DNA of 64,000 nucleotides from JAJFUE01 sp039683515. GTDB lineage: Bacteria; Sumerlaeota; Sumerlaeia; MVZB01. The DNA lies in contig JBDKRG010000009.1 in assembly GCA_039683515.1 (NCBI GenBank), positions 1 to 64,000 of the forward strand, written 5' to 3'. A model generated the notes under the pieces. That model was not told the origin of the DNA and ran no database searches. It worked only from the letters and a program-made list of their open reading frames with translations. The stretch's first letter is position 1, and each line of letters starts with the position of its first letter. Position numbers and translations under genes: made by a program. This document shows, piece after piece, positions 17,481 through 25,411 of the stretch.

Positions 17481-18167
17481 TCACTTATTCTTGTTCGGGT
17501 CCGGGTCGTTGTCGGTGCCGCCGTCGACGAGCTTCACGCCTGCGCTCACGTAGAGCGCCAGCTCCTCGTCGTTTTTCGGCCCCCACGGATACGTGTAATC
17601 GGCCGGCGGGTTGGGGTACTTGGAGCCGTACCAGCCGTCCTGGGCGTTGAGATACAAGTCGCGCGCAAGCCAGACGCGGCCGGTCGTGATGTCGCCGGCG
17701 CCGCCCAGGTTCGCCCCCGAGCTGACCGCCGAGCTGTTGTAGGCATAGCGGAAATTATGGAACCGCGGCCACCCGCCGCGAATCGTGGCGCCGTGGGCAT
17801 ACATGCGCTTGTACTTCGGGCAGAACAGCGTCTCCCACTTCGTAACGTAACCCTGCTCGTACAGGAGCCACGGGACGCCGTCCCACGAGCCGCCGGCGGC
17901 GGGGCCGTTCCCGACGGCCTTGTACTGCGGCCCGTGCGAGCAGAACGGCCCGGCCTCGCGGTCGGCCGGCGGGAACGTGTTGTTGTCGACGTAATAGCTC
18001 TGAAGCGCCGTGGCGATGGCGTGCAGGTTGGCGGCGTCGGACGCGCGCAGCGACCGGTCGAGCGCCTCGCGGACGTTGTAGACGGCGATCGCGGCGAGAA
18101 TCGCCACGATCGCCACCACAACGAGGAGCTCCAGGAGCGTGAAGGCGCTGCGAGGTCTCTCAATCAT
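17481..18167 (-). CDS. Pilin-like protein, third gene of the cobalamin-riboswitch operon
   Basis: The 228-residue product starts MIERPRSAFTLLELLVVVAI, a prepilin signal (cleavage before Phe, Glu5, hydrophobic helix). A helical stretch (NVREALDRSLRASDAANLHA) leads to a globular domain rich in Tyr, Trp and Gly with two Cys (residues about 100 and 132). Its ATG at 18167 overlaps the upstream stop codon by 8 bases, so translation is coupled to the sialidase-like gene. It is therefore part of the operon that begins at the riboswitch. In the family such proteins form pilus or pseudopilus fibres; here a surface role tied to cobalamin is inferred only from the operon. Confidence 0.88.
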   Translation of the reverse strand: MIERPRSAFTLLELLVVVAIVAILAAIAVYNVREALDRSLRASDAANLHAIATALQSYYVDNNTFPPADREAGPFCSHGPQYKAVGNGPAAGGSWDGVPWLLYEQGYVTKWETLFCPKYKRMYAHGATIRGGWPRFHNFRYAYNSSAVSSGANLGGAGDITTGRVWLARDLYLNAQDGWYGSKYPNPPADYTYPWGPKNDEELALYVSAGVKLVDGGTDNDPDPNKNK

Positions 18168-19470
18168 ATGCCGTCCAGTCGACCACGGCGTTCTTCGGCG
18201 GTTGAGACCATGCGAACCACAGCCGCCCGAGCGTCGACGAGACTTCCTCTTCCCACACGACATAAATGCCGCCGCGGCCGTCGAGGGCGATCGCCGGTCG
18301 CTGCCAACCGCCCCCGCCGGCCGTCAGGGTCTTCTCTTCCGTCACGGCCGCCGCCGCGGGGTCGTAGACCCGGTAGACCACCCGGCTCGCGCCGAGCGTA
18401 TCGACATAAACCAGGTGCATCAGCCCGGCCTTGTCGAACACGGCCATCGGCTGGAGCTGCGAGCCGTAGCCCGTCACCAACTTGACCGCGGCCTCGAACG
18501 ACGCCGCCCCGGCCGGCCGGCGGCACGCGAGGATTTCGTCGCCGAGAGCTTCGTCGTGCAGCGTGTAGACCAGCCAGACCGCGCCGTCGGGGGCGGCGAG
18601 GATCTTGGCCGGATCGTAATAGCCCGCCGCGTTCGTCGCGATCCGCGTCGATTCGACGAGCTCGCCGGTGCCGGCGTTCACGCGACCGTAATAAAGCTGC
18701 GGGTTGCTGCCGGTTCCCGTCGCCCAGCACAGGTGCAGCGTGCCGCTCGTGGCCGCCACCGCCGGCATCGTGAACAGCGTGGCGGCGTTGCCGTCATAGC
18801 GATCCGCGGCGTCGGTGAGCCGCAGCGAATCCATGGCCGGGGGCGCGCCGAACCGGCCCGAGGCGTCGCTCAGGCGCAGGCAGATTTCCGAGACGCCGGG
18901 GTTCCAGTGGAAGTCGTACCAGACGAGCGCGATCCGGCCGTCGGGCAGGACGGCGGCCTTGGGGACGTAGCCGTTATCGCCGCCATGAATCGCGCCGCTG
19001 CTCGTGAGGCGCTGGTCGGTCGAGGAAAACGACCCGCCCGCCGGCCTGCTGTCGCCGTAGATTTCGATGTCGTACGGGCCGGCGTCGCTGCGGTTGCGGT
19101 AGTCGTGCCAGAACGCGAAGAGCGTCCCGTCTTCGCGCTCGACCACGGCCGGGTGGCGCCCGCCCATCTCCTCCGCATTGTAATACGATTGCGACAGAAG
19201 CTCCCGGGCGGCCCAGCCGCCGGCGGCCGACCACTGGCGCAGCCAGACGTGCGAGGGCTGGTCGCCGAACGAGGCCTCCTGGCCGCCGTCGTAATAGACG
19301 AGCGTGAGCTTGTCGTCGCGCGTCCACAGGAGCGAGCCGGCGCTGCTGCGGCTCAGTCCGGCCGGCGAGGTCGTGTCGGCGTCGGTGATGCGGACCGGCG
19401 TCTCGAACGAGGCGGCCGATGTCAACGCCGGCAATAAGAACCATGCCATTGCGAGCAATAGGTGTTTCAT
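18160..19470 (-). CDS. Secreted sialidase-like beta-propeller protein, second gene of the riboswitch operon
   Basis: The 436-residue protein has a signal peptide (MKHLLLAMAWFLLPALTSA) and six or so propeller blades with BNR/Asp-box-like or sialidase-like patterns, such as HPAVVEREDGTLFAFWHD, AAVLPDGRIALVWYDF and PAIALDGRGGIYVVWEEE. The catalytic Arg triad and Tyr of true sialidases are not evident, so an enzyme role is doubtful and binding is equally likely. Its ATG shares one base with the upstream stop (TAATG), which signals strong translational coupling to the PQQ-like gene. Location would be periplasmic or extracellular. Confidence 0.82.
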   Translation of the reverse strand: MKHLLLAMAWFLLPALTSAASFETPVRITDADTTSPAGLSRSSAGSLLWTRDDKLTLVYYDGGQEASFGDQPSHVWLRQWSAAGGWAARELLSQSYYNAEEMGGRHPAVVEREDGTLFAFWHDYRNRSDAGPYDIEIYGDSRPAGGSFSSTDQRLTSSGAIHGGDNGYVPKAAVLPDGRIALVWYDFHWNPGVSEICLRLSDASGRFGAPPAMDSLRLTDAADRYDGNAATLFTMPAVAATSGTLHLCWATGTGSNPQLYYGRVNAGTGELVESTRIATNAAGYYDPAKILAAPDGAVWLVYTLHDEALGDEILACRRPAGAASFEAAVKLVTGYGSQLQPMAVFDKAGLMHLVYVDTLGASRVVYRVYDPAAAAVTEEKTLTAGGGGWQRPAIALDGRGGIYVVWEEEVSSTLGRLWFAWSQPPKNAVVDWTAYD

Positions 19471-20867
19471 TATTCAAGCCCCATCCACGCGAGACTGGAC
19501 ACCGCCGACGGCGCGGGCATCGTGCTGCCGAACGCGCGAAGCCCGCCGGCGCAGTGAACGTAAATATTCCCCTGCGCGTCGAGCATGACCGGGCCGTTAT
19601 AGGTGGCCGTCTGCCGGGCGGCGATCGACCCGTCGGCAAGGTTCACAATGACCATGTCGGTCGTCGTGTCCGAGCCGAAGAAATCGCTCTGCGTCAGGTA
19701 AATGTGCGAGTCCGTCGCGGCCATCGCGTTGCGGAAGCAGTAGCCGCCGATCGTCGTCGCGCGCAGCAACGAGCCGTCGCTCGCGCGGTAGGCGACGAGC
19801 TGCGCGTCGCCGAACGGCCCGCCGTACAGATAGACCGTGTCGCCGACGAGCAGCGGCGCGGTGTCGGACTCGATCGAGTCGACCTTGTAAATCAGCGAGC
19901 CGGTCGCCGCGTCGACGCAGAAGAGCTGGCCGGTCCCCGATCCGCTGTAACTGACCCCGTAAATCCGGCCATCCACGCAGATGAACGGCGCCTCGACCGG
20001 CCGGGCGGTCGACCACGCGACCGGCGCGGCGAGGTGGTTCCAGACGAGCGCACCGTCGGCGGAGTAGGCCGCGAGGCCGTGGCTCGTCGAGCCGTCGAAC
20101 ACTTCGGTGACCACCACGCCGCCGGCGACGTCGTTCAAATAAATCGGCCGGATCCGGCCCGTGCCGCCGCAGTTTTTCCACCACGCGATCGAGCCGTCGG
20201 ACTGGTTGAGCGCCACGAGCAGCTTGTCGCGATACGCGCCGAAATAATCGTCGTAGGTCTCGACGAAAACCTTGCCGCCGCCGACGGCCGGGCTGGCGTT
20301 GATCAGGTCGAGCGACACGTTCGTCGTCGTCGTCGAGGTCGTGAGCCGCGTCGACCACGCGACCGAGCCGTCGGCCGGATTGAGGCGCTGAACGGAGCGC
20401 CCCGAATTGTAATAGATCGCGCCGCCGGCCGGGTCGATCGTCGGCCCGGAGATCGAGGAGTAGCTGACCGAGTTGCCGGCGTCGAGCGGCGGCGAGTCCC
20501 ACAGCGGGCTGCCATTGGAAGCGTAGCGCGCCTCGATCCAGATCCGGTCGTCGCTCGGGTCCCAGTTGCCGCCGTCGCGCATGGCGACCGTGTAGATGAT
20601 CCCGTCGCGCAGGGCCATCCCCGCGCCGGGCGAAAGCTCACAGGCGCCGGTGTCCCAGGCCAGCGTGCCGGTCAAGGTGTCGACGCCGGACGCGACGGGC
20701 ACATGCGCGTTGTTGCCGTCATCGCCGTGAATCGAAAGCCAGTCGCCCGAGGCGAAGACCACGGAGGGAAACAGAAATAAAATCCAAAATCCGAATTTCG
20801 AAATCCGAAACAAATCCGAAATTCCGAACACAAAACCAGAAAACGAAAGCGTGCGAACACTGAACAT
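19470..20867 (-). CDS. Secreted PQQ-like beta-propeller protein, first gene of the riboswitch operon
   Basis: The 465-residue protein shows repeated PQQ-type blades with aromatic and Gly-rich ends, e.g. DGSIAWWKNCGGTGRI, YSADGALVWNHL, CVDAATGSLIYKVD and YRASDGSLLRATT. Such domains occur in quinoprotein dehydrogenases but also in BamB-like scaffold proteins; no dehydrogenase residues are evident. AGGAGC lies 7 bases before the ATG at 20867, although the frame is open to 21206 (that extension would run through the riboswitch). Residues 10-35 of the leader are encoded by AT-rich intergenic-type repeats (about 20770-20850), yet still form a plausible signal peptide. It is the first gene after the cobalamin riboswitch. 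Confidence 0.85.
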   Translation of the reverse strand: MFSVRTLSFSGFVFGISDLFRISKFGFWILFLFPSVVFASGDWLSIHGDDGNNAHVPVASGVDTLTGTLAWDTGACELSPGAGMALRDGIIYTVAMRDGGNWDPSDDRIWIEARYASNGSPLWDSPPLDAGNSVSYSSISGPTIDPAGGAIYYNSGRSVQRLNPADGSVAWSTRLTTSTTTTNVSLDLINASPAVGGGKVFVETYDDYFGAYRDKLLVALNQSDGSIAWWKNCGGTGRIRPIYLNDVAGGVVVTEVFDGSTSHGLAAYSADGALVWNHLAAPVAWSTARPVEAPFICVDGRIYGVSYSGSGTGQLFCVDAATGSLIYKVDSIESDTAPLLVGDTVYLYGGPFGDAQLVAYRASDGSLLRATTIGGYCFRNAMAATDSHIYLTQSDFFGSDTTTDMVIVNLADGSIAARQTATYNGPVMLDAQGNIYVHCAGGLRAFGSTMPAPSAVSSLAWMGLE

Positions 20868-21047
20868 GGCGGAAGCTCCTGGGCGGCCTGACAGGGAGGC
20901 CCCGGGTGCGCCGGGCGCAAAGTGATACGCCTCGGCGGACCAATCCGCCGCGAACGGGAAAGCGCGCGTTGAAGCTGAAATGCGAATGGCAGGTCGGCTG
21001 GACACGACGCACCACCTTCCCGGTTCACGAAGAAGGATTGGGGCTGG
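20868..21047 (-). promoter_or_regulatory. Leader between cobalamin aptamer and operon (expression platform)
   Basis: About 180 bases separate the aptamer from the first ATG. On the minus strand they hold hairpins GGCGGA-TTGG-TCCGCC (near 20950) and GGCCT...AGGCC directly upstream of the AGGAGC ribosome binding site (near 20890). There is no U-run after a hairpin, so control at translation initiation is more likely than termination. No gene is seen here. Confidence 0.5.
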
Positions 21048-21219
21048 CGCCTGCGGCGGGTCTTCTGGCTTCCGGATCGGCCTACTTGCCGCGCCTTCCC
21101 AGCCCCCCAACGGGACCAGTGGCATACATCGCGGCGTTCGTCCCCGGTTACAGCGGCGTGTCCGCGGTGGATTCTCACCACCTTCCGCGCCCGATCCCCT
21201 TGCCAAAGGCGACCAGGCG
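21048..21219 (-). promoter_or_regulatory. Cobalamin (B12) riboswitch
   Basis: The minus strand carries the hallmark order of the cobalamin aptamer: GGTCGCC near the 5' end, GGAAGGTGGTGAGAATCCAC, then CGCCGCTGTAACCGGGGAC (B12-box region), GCCACTGG, GGGAAGG and GAAGCCAGAAGACCCGCC. Terminal CGCCTG (21219-21214) can pair with CAGGCG (21053-21048) as P1. Ligand binding in this class usually lowers expression of downstream genes. The three-gene propeller/pilin operon follows. The aptamer is identified by motif order and pairing, not by a covariance search. Confidence 0.93.
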
Positions 21220-21372
21220 TTCGCCGACAGGACGCAAAAGCAACTCGATCATAACCGGCGCGTCAGGATCGTCAAGAGTTTATGTTTCTGATTATCCCGC
21301 GCTGCCGGCCCGAACGCCAAGAGGATGCATATTTGGCTTGCCCACAATGTATTCCATAGGATACTGTTGATC

Positions 21373-21663
21373 ATGATCGAAATTCGCCAAACCGATGAAT
21401 ATGCCCGCTGGTTCGAGCGATTGCGCGATCGCCAGGCTCGAATGCGAATCGTGATCAGAATCCGAAGGCTTTCACTGGGAAATTTCGGCGACACAAAACG
21501 ACTTGACGAAAAGATCTCGGAGATTCGAATCAATTATGGCCCGGGGTACCGGGTGTATTTCACCATGCGCGGCAAAACACTGGTGATCCTGCTCGCAGGC
21601 GGCGACAAACGAACGCAGGCCCGCGATATCAAGAGAGCATTGGAACTGGAGCGGAATTTATAG
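21373..21663 (+). CDS. RelE/ParE-family toxin (type II toxin-antitoxin, HigB-like killer)
   Basis: The 96-residue protein fits the addiction-module killer family: MIEIRQTDEYARWFERLRD at the start, IRRLSLGNFGDTKRLDEKISEIRI in the middle and GYRVYFTMRGKTLVILLAGGDKRTQARDI near the end, with the conserved GGDK and RA residues. Family toxins cleave mRNA on ribosomes or poison gyrase. The frame is open from 21325, but homology starts at the ATG at 21373. The antitoxin gene follows after 11 bases. It is divergent from the riboswitch operon. Confidence 0.9.
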   Translation: MIEIRQTDEYARWFERLRDRQARMRIVIRIRRLSLGNFGDTKRLDEKISEIRINYGPGYRVYFTMRGKTLVILLAGGDKRTQARDIKRALELERNL

Positions 21664-21674
21664 GAGTCATACCC

Positions 21675-21962
21675 ATGGCGAAAACGAAAACAAAGCGGTG
21701 GGATCCGGCGGAACATCTGGAAAGCGAGGCCGACATGGCTGCCTATCTCGAGGCAGCCCTGGAGCATGGCGATGCATCCCTCGTCGCGGCCGCGCTCGGC
21801 GATATTGCACGTGCGCGCGGGATGGCGCAAATTGCCCGGGAGACCGGCCTCGGCCGGGAAAGCCTTTACAAGGCACTTTCTCCGGATGGCAATCCTGAAT
21901 TCGATACGATCCTGAAAGTTGTCCGGGCGCTCGGGCTTCGGCTGCATGCCGACGCGGCGTAA
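21675..21962 (+). CDS. Antitoxin of the RelE/ParE-like pair (putative addiction module antidote family)
   Basis: The 95-residue helix-turn-helix protein contains RWDPAEHLESEADMAAYLEAAL, then GMAQIARETGLGRESLYKALS and NPEFDTILKVVRALGLRL, a pattern diagnostic of the 'probable addiction module antidote protein' family. It would bind the toxin encoded immediately upstream and repress their operon. AGGAG lies 9 bases before the ATG. Both members look intact. Together with higBA it is the second type II module in the window. Confidence 0.93.
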   Translation: MAKTKTKRWDPAEHLESEADMAAYLEAALEHGDASLVAAALGDIARARGMAQIARETGLGRESLYKALSPDGNPEFDTILKVVRALGLRLHADAA

Positions 21963-21972
21963 AACACTCCTC

Positions 21973-23085
21973 ATGACTCGCGTCAAACCACCACGCCCCT
22001 CACGCCGGCGCCGCTTGTTCTGGGCGGTGTATGCGGTCTTTATCCTGCTGCTCGTCGAGGCCGGCCTGCGGCTGATCTGGATGGGCTCGGGGCTGGTGAC
22101 GTTCACCAACGTCCCGCGCCGGCTCTACTGGGTCTTCTACCCGGAGCTGAACAAGGTCATCCTCAACGACATCACCGAGTACGACGCCGATTACAAAATC
22201 CTGCTCCTCGGCGGCTCGTCGGTCATGCCGCAGTGGGGCGCGATCGAGCAGGTCCTGCGCGAGCGGCTCACGGGCGAACTTGGCCGGCCGGTGCGCATCG
22301 ACAACCTCGGCGGCGAGGGCCACACCACCCGCGACAGCCTCGTCAAGTACCGGCTCCTCAACCGCCACCGCTACGACCTCGTCATCGTCTACGACGGCAT
22401 CAACGACTGCCGCACGAACAACGTTCCCTCGTCGATGTTCAAGCCCGACTACTCGCATTACGCCTGGTACAGCATGGTCAACCGCGAGGAGAAGGTCGGC
22501 CCGCGCCGGATCTCGGTGATCCCGTTCACGATCGGCTACGTGACGGCGAGGTTTTTCGGCGGCAAGCAGTTCCTGCCGGTCGACAGGCCGGCCAGGGAAA
22601 TGCTCCGCTACGGCGACGAGATCAAGTCGCGCGGGCCGTTCAAGGACAACCTGGCCGAAATCCTCAAGATCGCCGGCGAACGCAACGAGCCGGTCATGCT
22701 CCTGACGTTCGCTTACCACATCCCGCTCAACTACGATGCCGATTTGTTCCAGGAAAAGATGCTCGACTACACGCTCCACTCGGTCGGGATCCAGCTGTGG
22801 GGCGCGCCGACGTTCATCGCCAAGGGGATCGCCGCGCACAACGAGGCGGTCCGCGAGCTTGCGCGCGAGAATCCGCGGGCGCCGTTCGTCGACATCGCCG
22901 GCCTGATCCCGCGGGAGGGCCGATACTTCAACGACATCTGCCACCTGACCGTGGCCGGCAGCGAGGCCTGGGTCGACAACGTCATGCCGCCGGTGCTGGA
23001 ACTCTTCAAGAAAAAGGATCTTCCGCCGCCGGGGACCAAAAACGCCAAGCCCATCGACCCGGACAAGATCGATTTCGACCTGTAG
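21973..23085 (+). CDS. Membrane-anchored SGNH/GDSL hydrolase-like protein
   Basis: The 370-residue protein has a basic N-terminus, one membrane anchor (FWAVYAVFILLLVEAGLRLIW) and the four SGNH blocks: LLLGGSSVMPQWG (nucleophile Ser), NLGGEGHTTRD (Gly), VYDGINDCRTN (Asn) and DICHLTVAGSEAW (Asp/His). Such proteins are esterases or acetyltransferase partners acting on cell-surface glycans or lipids, with the domain outside the membrane. The start at 21973 follows the antitoxin stop by 10 bases; no clear ribosome binding site is visible, and 21946 is an alternative. It ends 18 bases before the radical SAM gene, so the two are probably co-transcribed. Confidence 0.82.
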   Translation: MTRVKPPRPSRRRRLFWAVYAVFILLLVEAGLRLIWMGSGLVTFTNVPRRLYWVFYPELNKVILNDITEYDADYKILLLGGSSVMPQWGAIEQVLRERLTGELGRPVRIDNLGGEGHTTRDSLVKYRLLNRHRYDLVIVYDGINDCRTNNVPSSMFKPDYSHYAWYSMVNREEKVGPRRISVIPFTIGYVTARFFGGKQFLPVDRPAREMLRYGDEIKSRGPFKDNLAEILKIAGERNEPVMLLTFAYHIPLNYDADLFQEKMLDYTLHSVGIQLWGAPTFIAKGIAAHNEAVRELARENPRAPFVDIAGLIPREGRYFNDICHLTVAGSEAWVDNVMPPVLELFKKKDLPPPGTKNAKPIDPDKIDFDL

Positions 23086-23103
23086 TCCTTACGGGCAAGC
23101 CGG

Positions 23104-24333
23104 ATGCTCTACCCCACCCCACTCGCCGCAATCCTCAAAGCTAAGCGCCTGCTCCCGGCGCGGCTCGAATCTCTTGGAATTCATGCCGACCCGTTTCGCG
23201 GCGGGGATCTCCCCGGCGTGATTCGGCAAAAACTTCTCGATGCCGGTCTCGCGCAAACGTCCCCCGCGGAACGGATGCGCGGCAGTCCGACACTGGCTTT
23301 CGTCGATGCCGTCAACTTCGAGCTGACCTACCGCTGCAACACGGCCTGCCCGCATTGCCTCCAGCAAAACATCCGCCGCTCCGTGCCGGCCTCGGCCGAG
23401 CTGAGCGCCGCGGCCGTCGAGAAAGCGATTCACGACGCATGGTTCTGCGGCCTGGCGAAAGACGGGATCAACCTCACCGGCGGCGAGCCGCTCCTGTTCC
23501 GGCCCGACGTTATCCGCCTCATCCGGTATTGCCGCACGCTCGGCCTGCGCGTGCGGCTCAACACGAACAGCTGGTGGGGCCGCGCGCGCGACTTCAAAAT
23601 CGGTGACCACGAGTTCGGATCGGCGAGCGAGCTCGTTGTGTTCCTCAAGGATTGCGGGCTCACCGTCCTGGCGCTCAGCTTCGACGAGCGCGTCGAGGGC
23701 GACCCCGGCGCCTTTGAAGACCTGGCCGGCGTCGTCGCCGCGTGCGAAGCCGACCATTTCGCCTACCAGATCGTCTGCACCGGCCCGGACGAGAATCGGT
23801 TACTGGACGCTCACGACCGGCTCGTCAAGCGCATCGGCGCCCCGCCGCGGTGCATGATTCCGGTCATGATGGAAAAGGTCGACATCGGCGGCGCGGCGTC
23901 CTCGATTCCCGGCGGCGGGCTCGACCCGCGCCTAGTCTGCGCGCTGGCCCGCGGCGCGGGCTGCAAGGGCCGCGGATTTTACCGCCCCAGCCTGCTTCAC
24001 GTCTCCCCGGCGGGCGGCGTGCGGACGTGCTGCTACGCGATCGGGATGGCCAATCTCGGAAACCTCCTCAAATCCACGCTGATGGACATGGTCAACCGGT
24101 TCCCTGCCGACCCGGTGGCCCTCGCGTTCGAGAATTCACGGATCGAGGCATACGCCGACAAGTTGCTTCGGCCGCACGCGCATCGATACCGCGCGTTCGC
24201 GCACCCATGCGCCGCCTGCGCCGTCCTCGGCCGGCTGGTCGAGCAATACTCAAGCCTGGGCCGCGAACCCACCCCCGCCGACATCGAAGCCATCAACACC
24301 AAAACCGCCAACGAGCTCAATCTGCTCCTTTGA
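23104..24333 (+). CDS. Radical SAM protein
   Basis: The 409-residue protein has the radical SAM cluster motif CNTACPHC near residue 78 (CxxxCxxC, binding the 4Fe-4S cluster that cleaves S-adenosylmethionine), followed by NLTGGEPLLF (GGE motif) and RVRLNTNSWWG. The C-terminal part has more Cys (CALARGAGCKG, TCCYAIG, CAACAVLG) that could bind an auxiliary cluster, as in SPASM-type enzymes that modify peptides or build cofactors. No precursor peptide gene is obvious next to it; the 125-residue Tyr-rich protein at 24461 could be tested as a partner (speculative). The substrate is unknown. Confidence 0.88.
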   Translation: MLYPTPLAAILKAKRLLPARLESLGIHADPFRGGDLPGVIRQKLLDAGLAQTSPAERMRGSPTLAFVDAVNFELTYRCNTACPHCLQQNIRRSVPASAELSAAAVEKAIHDAWFCGLAKDGINLTGGEPLLFRPDVIRLIRYCRTLGLRVRLNTNSWWGRARDFKIGDHEFGSASELVVFLKDCGLTVLALSFDERVEGDPGAFEDLAGVVAACEADHFAYQIVCTGPDENRLLDAHDRLVKRIGAPPRCMIPVMMEKVDIGGAASSIPGGGLDPRLVCALARGAGCKGRGFYRPSLLHVSPAGGVRTCCYAIGMANLGNLLKSTLMDMVNRFPADPVALAFENSRIEAYADKLLRPHAHRYRAFAHPCAACAVLGRLVEQYSSLGREPTPADIEAINTKTANELNLLL

Positions 24334-24460
24334 GCGCGAAAACACGAGCCTAACACGCAACTCCGTTCAGCGCTGCCCGTCCGTGCCTGATTCCAAATCA
24401 TCCGCCTCGCCCGCGAATTGGGTTAAAATGATCTCGTGAGCCACCCAAGGAGCAATCGAG

Positions 24461-24838
24461 ATGAAAAACGCCATTTTCGCCCTTTTGGCCTGCCTCGTGA
24501 CGATGCCCGCCGCGGCGGCCGCCCCGGCCGACGGGACCGCAACGGCCAAGCCGTGGGGCCAGCCGATGTTCTACCCGTACCGGTCCTCGTCGTGCGGCTA
24601 CTACGACGGCTGCCGCGAGTACGAGACGCGCGGCATGTGGAAACGATTCGACACGGAGCGCGGTTACATGCCGTATCGCCCCTACTACAGCCCCTACGGC
24701 CAGCCCGGCGAGCCCGACACGCACCGCTACGACTACCGCGACGACATGCCGTACCGCTACCCGTATTCGTTCAACGCCTACCGGTTCAATTACCGGCCCG
24801 AGCAGCCCATTTACCCGATCTACCCCTTCTACCGCTGA
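24461..24838 (+). CDS. Small secreted Tyr/Pro-rich protein
   Basis: This 125-residue product has a signal peptide (MKNAIFALLACLVTMPAAAAA) and then a Tyr-, Pro- and Arg-rich mature part with motifs YRPYYSPYGQP, MPYRYPYSF and IYPIYPFYR. One Cys pair (CGYYDGC) could form a disulfide. No domain is recognised. AAGGAG lies 9 bases before the ATG. It follows the radical SAM gene by 127 bases in the same direction. It shares composition but not alignable sequence with the Tyr-rich protein at 9569-10318. Confidence 0.78.
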   Translation: MKNAIFALLACLVTMPAAAAAPADGTATAKPWGQPMFYPYRSSSCGYYDGCREYETRGMWKRFDTERGYMPYRPYYSPYGQPGEPDTHRYDYRDDMPYRYPYSFNAYRFNYRPEQPIYPIYPFYR

Positions 24839-24858
24839 TTTCCCACAACGAGACAAAC

Positions 24859-24903
24859 GGAAACACGGACAGCCTTTTTTTGAGGTTGTCCGTGTTCCCT
24901 GTT
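24859..24903. terminator. Strong hairpin with T-rich loop
   Basis: CACGGACAGCC (24864-24874) pairs with GGTTGTCCGTG (24884-24894), one G-T pair, extended by GGAAA/TTCC bases outside. The loop is mostly T. The T-run is in the loop rather than after the stem, so termination is likely but not certain. It separates the Tyr-rich gene from the opposite-strand small ORF. Confidence 0.5.
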
Positions 24904-24937
24904 TCCACATGTCATCAATCTGGCGGAGTCCGCGACC

Positions 24938-25192
24938 TTACTCGGGATTGTCTCCGGATTCCTTCGATGCATGTTCGGATTCGTTTTTTTTCTCGTCATT
25001 CTCTTCGAGTTCCCGTTCGCATTCCTTGCAATATTCCCACGTCGAGTAATGCTGCACCCAGCCGGTCCCGGCGAGCTCGGGATGGAACCTCCACTCGTCG
25101 TGCATGTTGTCGTATAGAAGGCGGTAAACGTCTCGAAGCGAGTAGTGCTGGCAAATGTCGATCGGGTTCGCCGAACCCGGCATGACACCCAC
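24938..25192 (-). CDS. Small hypothetical protein with acidic tail
   Basis: An 84-residue frame reads as a plausible soluble protein: an aromatic N-terminal half (ICQHYSLRDVYRLLYDNMHDEW, HYSTWEYCKECE) and a charged tail rich in Glu, Asp, Lys and Ser. No family is recognised. The start is GTG at 25192 or ATG at 25183; the first codons (MPGSANP) come from a degraded copy of the 27-bp palindromic module. It may be a real small gene, or a remnant whose start was altered by the repeat. Confidence 0.42.
   Translation of the reverse strand: MGVMPGSANPIDICQHYSLRDVYRLLYDNMHDEWRFHPELAGTGWVQHYSTWEYCKECERELEENDEKKNESEHASKESGDNPE
25157..25183 (-). repeat. 27-bp palindromic module, degraded copy
   Basis: CGGGTTCG and CGAACCCG flank a central C. 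The 27 bases match the copy at 61524-61550 except near the GTAGGCC end. Here the ATG end of the module coincides with a possible start codon. Confidence 0.7.
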
Positions 25193-25239
25193 GCCTCTGC
25201 CCGCATTTGCCGCCGTTCCACCGCGGCCGGTTTCGATGC

Positions 25240-25280
25240 TCGATTACGATTACGATTACGAGCACGAGCACGAGCACGAA
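25240..25280. repeat. Hexanucleotide microsatellite
   Basis: Three to four copies of GATTAC are followed directly by three copies of GAGCAC just upstream of the EF-G-like gene. The two hexamers share the frame GA--AC, which suggests one ancestral array with a block substitution. It is noncoding here. Confidence 0.8.
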
Positions 25281-25411
25281 CGGGGGGCTACTTCTCCCTT
25301 GCTACCCGCTTTAGGCCCGTTTAGAATACTTTGTTTTTCTGTTTTAGGCTCGAGCGGTTGCCCTTTTTCAATCGCCGAGGCACCAACCAGAATCCGCAAG
25401 GAGAGCCGACG

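Noticed and set aside
18160..19470. Active sialidase
   Set aside because: Only propeller repeats are visible; the Arg triad and nucleophilic Tyr of sialidases could not be identified, so it is called sialidase-like.
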